Shown in pieces: positions 61,752 to 64,000 of a stretch of 64,000 nt of DNA. Origin of the DNA: an uncultured Bacteroidales bacterium (GTDB taxonomy: Bacteria; Bacteroidota; Bacteroidia; Bacteroidales; FEN-979). The translations under genes and the position numbers were made by a program. How positions within the stretch are numbered: position 1 is the stretch's first letter; each line of letters begins with the position of its first letter. The notes under the pieces are model-generated. The model saw nothing but the letters and a program-made list of their open reading frames with translations, was not told the origin of the DNA and did not search any database. Where the stretch lies: positions 48,405 through 112,404 of the forward strand of contig CAIVAT010000190.1 of the NCBI GenBank assembly GCA_903903985.1. Direction: 5' to 3'.

Positions 61752-63864
61752 AGTGCAAATCGGTTGGAATGTGAATAATAACTTTGGTTCCGGCAGGAAT
61801 TTTTTCCTGATATTCCAAATCAAGAATTTCATATGAGATTTTTGACTTGTTGAGCCGGTTCAGCACCGCATAAAAATTTTCCATGATCTGCATCCCGTTG
61901 CCGGTGGACGGGGATCCATTTTCCGCTGCTTTTTTCCTGCCGATCCCGTTGTCCTGGATGGTGATCCGCAGGGAGTTGTAATCGGGATGGTTTTCAACGG
62001 ATATGGTTAATTCCCCGCCAGATTCGAGATGACGCAACCCATGTTTGACGGCGTTTTCAGCATAAGCCTGGATCACCATCTTTGGAACAGCGGTCATCTG
62101 GTCAACATCCGGGTCGATGAGGATGTGATAATCGAATTGATCTTTAAAACGGAATTTCTCAAGCTCAAGATAGTTGGTGACAAACAAAATTTCATCCTGG
62201 AGGCTGCGGTGTATCTGGTTGCTGTTTTCCAGCTGAAACCGGATCAGCCGTGAGAATTTGTTGAGAAAAAGGTAGGCCTCATCGCGGTTTTCTTTATAAA
62301 TAGCCGTCCCGATCGAATTGATGGCGTTGAAGATGAAATGCGGATCCACCTGGCTGCGGAAAATTTTTAAACGCAAATCGGTGATCTGTTTTTCTGCCTC
62401 CTGTTTCCGCCGGATCTGGATCCGCTGAAGTTTTCGGATCAGCAGGATGAATGCCGATAAAACAAGGTAGATCGCCACATACGATGCATACTTGAAATAG
62501 TGAAACGGATTTTTTGAATACGACAGCGTCATAAACGAGTCCCCGCTCTGGATAAAGATCACCGGAGGTTCTTCTCCCCGCAGGATCATCGAAAAATTTC
62601 CGTTCCCCTTGACCGGAAACGGCGTTGAACAAAACGCGGGATCAGCGAAATCATTCCGCACAATGGTGATCCGCTGACGGTAATTGTCAATCACTACAAA
62701 TTCGATTGCTCCATCTGAGTCGACATCTGCCTGCCTCGATCCCTGCAGGCTGAAATCGTCCAGTCTGACCAGTTGAACTGTATCCAGGGCATCATTCAAC
62801 TCCGCAGCAACGGGATCCTCCCCGGTTAAAAATAAACGGTCATGTTCTTTTCCAAGGCTAAACAAGGCATACTGCTTCAATGGCCCTGTTCCTGTGAAAT
62901 TTTTTTTTTTCAGCATATTCCCTGCAGGATCAAAAATATACAGGCAATTGTTTTGAACTGCAGAATGGTTGTTGTAAACAGCAGCGATGTGGTTTTTATC
63001 ATGATTTCTGTAAGCGACAGGAGTGATCGATGAAGTATAACCAGGGAAACCGGTTGGTGAGAAATTAAGTTTCAGTTTGGCATTAAAGATCATCAGCCAG
63101 GCCATGCTGTCAGGGTAGGGAACAGATGCACCGGCAGGATAATTGTTGATGGCATAGCCCGTACACAAAATTTCCGGGTAACGGTCCCCGTCCAGGTCGG
63201 CAATATCATTGATGCCAATATAGGCACCATCACAGTTCATGCTGATCAACGTATCCCGGGAAATGTTGTATACGAAAACTGCCCTTGGCATTAACGGAAA
63301 CCCGGCCATCACATCAAACAACAATTCCCGGGTTCCATCCATGTCCATGTCAATGAGATGTAAATCTGATATCTGGTAATCGTACACCCCCTCCTTCCCA
63401 TGGACGGTGGCAATGAATTTGTTTCTGAACAGGAAGGTATCCCTGCGTCCGTACTCCACCCCGTCGAGAAAAAGGCTGTCGTTGCGCTGAACAAACATGA
63501 AAATCGGGTTTTTTCCGCTGCCGTTATAATCACCCCAGAAAAACCGCGGCCCGCGTGGCGCCAGGATCCCGTCAAAATACAAATGCCCGAGAACGCGTTG
63601 GAAATGATCCTTTATCTTGATGGAGGCCTTGCCTACCGAGTTGTTGAATGCGCTCAGCTCCTCGGTATACCCATCCTGGTTTACATCCACGTACTGAATG
63701 TAGGAGTTGTTTCTTTCAACAGCACCCGAGGAACTTACCTGAACCTCATATTTACGGAAGAAATCGGGAAGCAGCCAGATGAGGGCAAATGCAACAATAA
63801 ATGCAAGGAAATATGGGCTTAACAGCAGAAACTCGATCTTTTTGAATCCATTTCGCAAAACCAT
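61732..63864 (-). CDS. LytS-like sensor histidine kinase with FG-GAP-like sensor
   Basis: 710 residues from the ATG at 63864. A first membrane segment (about 15-30, PYFLAFIVAFALIWLLP) is followed by a large extracytoplasmic domain (about 35-455) with Asp-rich FG-GAP/VCBS-type loops (DVNQDGYTEEL, DMDMDGTREL, DLDGDRYPEIL, DVDSDGAIEFV), the pattern of a beta-propeller. A second membrane segment (near 462-480) precedes a coiled coil and the His_kinase domain with His509 in DPHFIFNAINS. An HATPase_c domain (AYAENAVKHGL, ITIQDNGIGRKKA) ends the protein. It overlaps the regulator gene by 20 nt. It probably senses a surface ligand or protein. Confidence 0.93.
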   Translation of the reverse strand: MVLRNGFKKIEFLLLSPYFLAFIVAFALIWLLPDFFRKYEVQVSSSGAVERNNSYIQYVDVNQDGYTEELSAFNNSVGKASIKIKDHFQRVLGHLYFDGILAPRGPRFFWGDYNGSGKNPIFMFVQRNDSLFLDGVEYGRRDTFLFRNKFIATVHGKEGVYDYQISDLHLIDMDMDGTRELLFDVMAGFPLMPRAVFVYNISRDTLISMNCDGAYIGINDIADLDGDRYPEILCTGYAINNYPAGASVPYPDSMAWLMIFNAKLKLNFSPTGFPGYTSSITPVAYRNHDKNHIAAVYNNHSAVQNNCLYIFDPAGNMLKKKNFTGTGPLKQYALFSLGKEHDRLFLTGEDPVAAELNDALDTVQLVRLDDFSLQGSRQADVDSDGAIEFVVIDNYRQRITIVRNDFADPAFCSTPFPVKGNGNFSMILRGEEPPVIFIQSGDSFMTLSYSKNPFHYFKYASYVAIYLVLSAFILLIRKLQRIQIRRKQEAEKQITDLRLKIFRSQVDPHFIFNAINSIGTAIYKENRDEAYLFLNKFSRLIRFQLENSNQIHRSLQDEILFVTNYLELEKFRFKDQFDYHILIDPDVDQMTAVPKMVIQAYAENAVKHGLRHLESGGELTISVENHPDYNSLRITIQDNGIGRKKAAENGSPSTGNGMQIMENFYAVLNRLNKSKISYEILDLEYQEKIPAGTKVIIHIPTDLHYENIRG

Positions 63865-63925
63865 ATCATTTGCATAAACCGATTCAAACTTACATAAAAA
63901 CTGCGGTTCATACACACACCGCATA

Positions 63926-63956
63926 AAAATCAGCGTTCCGGCTTTTGCCGGAACGC
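63926..63956 (-). terminator. Terminator of a minus-strand gene beyond the window edge
   Basis: Minus-strand GCGTTCCGGC and GCCGGAACGC (10-bp perfect stem, AAAA loop; 63933-63956) followed by TGATTTTTATG. It ends a transcript entering from the right, before the kinase gene. Confidence 0.7.
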
Positions 63957-64000
63957 CCCCACAGCCTTACCTTTATATTTGATAACGAGCTCGAAGCTCA

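Overview
The window looks like chromosomal DNA of a Bacteroidota bacterium, probably an uncultured or environmental member near Bacteroidales; I would not go lower than phylum with confidence. The evidence is: the type IX secretion (T9SS) translocon protein SprA; several very large secreted repeat proteins, two of them with a T9SS type A C-terminal sorting signal; thioredoxins with DUF4369-like N-termini; a CarboxypepD_reg-like TonB-dependent barrel; SufBCD/SufS/SufE iron-sulfur assembly genes; and many promoters of the Bacteroidota type (TTTG, about 19 nt, TAnnTTTG). No rRNA or tRNA gene, CRISPR array, prophage or plasmid origin was seen.

Layout. 0-3 kb: the first 61 codons of a GH38-like mannosidase and two secreted TlpA-type thioredoxins. 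3-7.3 kb: a minus-strand pair, a 1081-aa T9SS cargo protein with a six-fold 213-bp repeat and a beta-helix-like secreted protein. 7.4-18.2 kb: ruvA, sprA and an M16 protease, all on the plus strand. 18.2-24 kb: a membrane-anchored MutS-like ATPase and sufB-sufC-sufD on the minus strand. 24-26.5 kb: a lipoprotein serine protease, a nitroreductase, a DUF3127 protein and a 33-aa lysine-rich protein. 26.8-32 kb: a 1716-aa T9SS cargo protein. 32-43.9 kb: a DbpA-like helicase, a broken lipoprotein gene, a 17-residue-repeat surface protein, thiL, threonine aldolase, a YncE-like propeller, a LruC-domain lipoprotein, a small barrel, a class D beta-lactamase and a DUF5723-like barrel. 44-50.8 kb: a TonB-dependent receptor, uvrC, a secreted endonuclease I, a VanZ-like protein and gcvH. 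51-55.4 kb: sufS, a PspC-domain protein with its PadR-type regulator, a four-helix-bundle protein and sufE. 55.4-57 kb: a single HUH/Y1 transposase of the IS200/RAYT type embedded in REP-like palindromes. 57-64 kb: two paralogous FISUMP-domain surface proteins and a LytTR response regulator/LytS-like kinase pair.

How it fits together. SprA builds the outer-membrane channel through which the sorting-signal proteins (2953-6198 and 26805-31955) are exported. The secreted thioredoxins, proteases and beta-barrels complete an envelope-centred gene set. The SUF genes are complete but split over three loci. The most unusual part is 55.4-57 kb: a lone HUH transposase flanked on both sides by palindromes whose CT-GA-AG (or CT-TT-AG) core is constant while the arms change between families, and which downstream are organised in tandem composite units of 354 and 325 bp plus a shortened third. 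Next to it are the two FISUMP proteins and a two-component system whose kinase carries a large FG-GAP-like extracytoplasmic sensor.

All family names come from reading motifs by eye; no database search was run.
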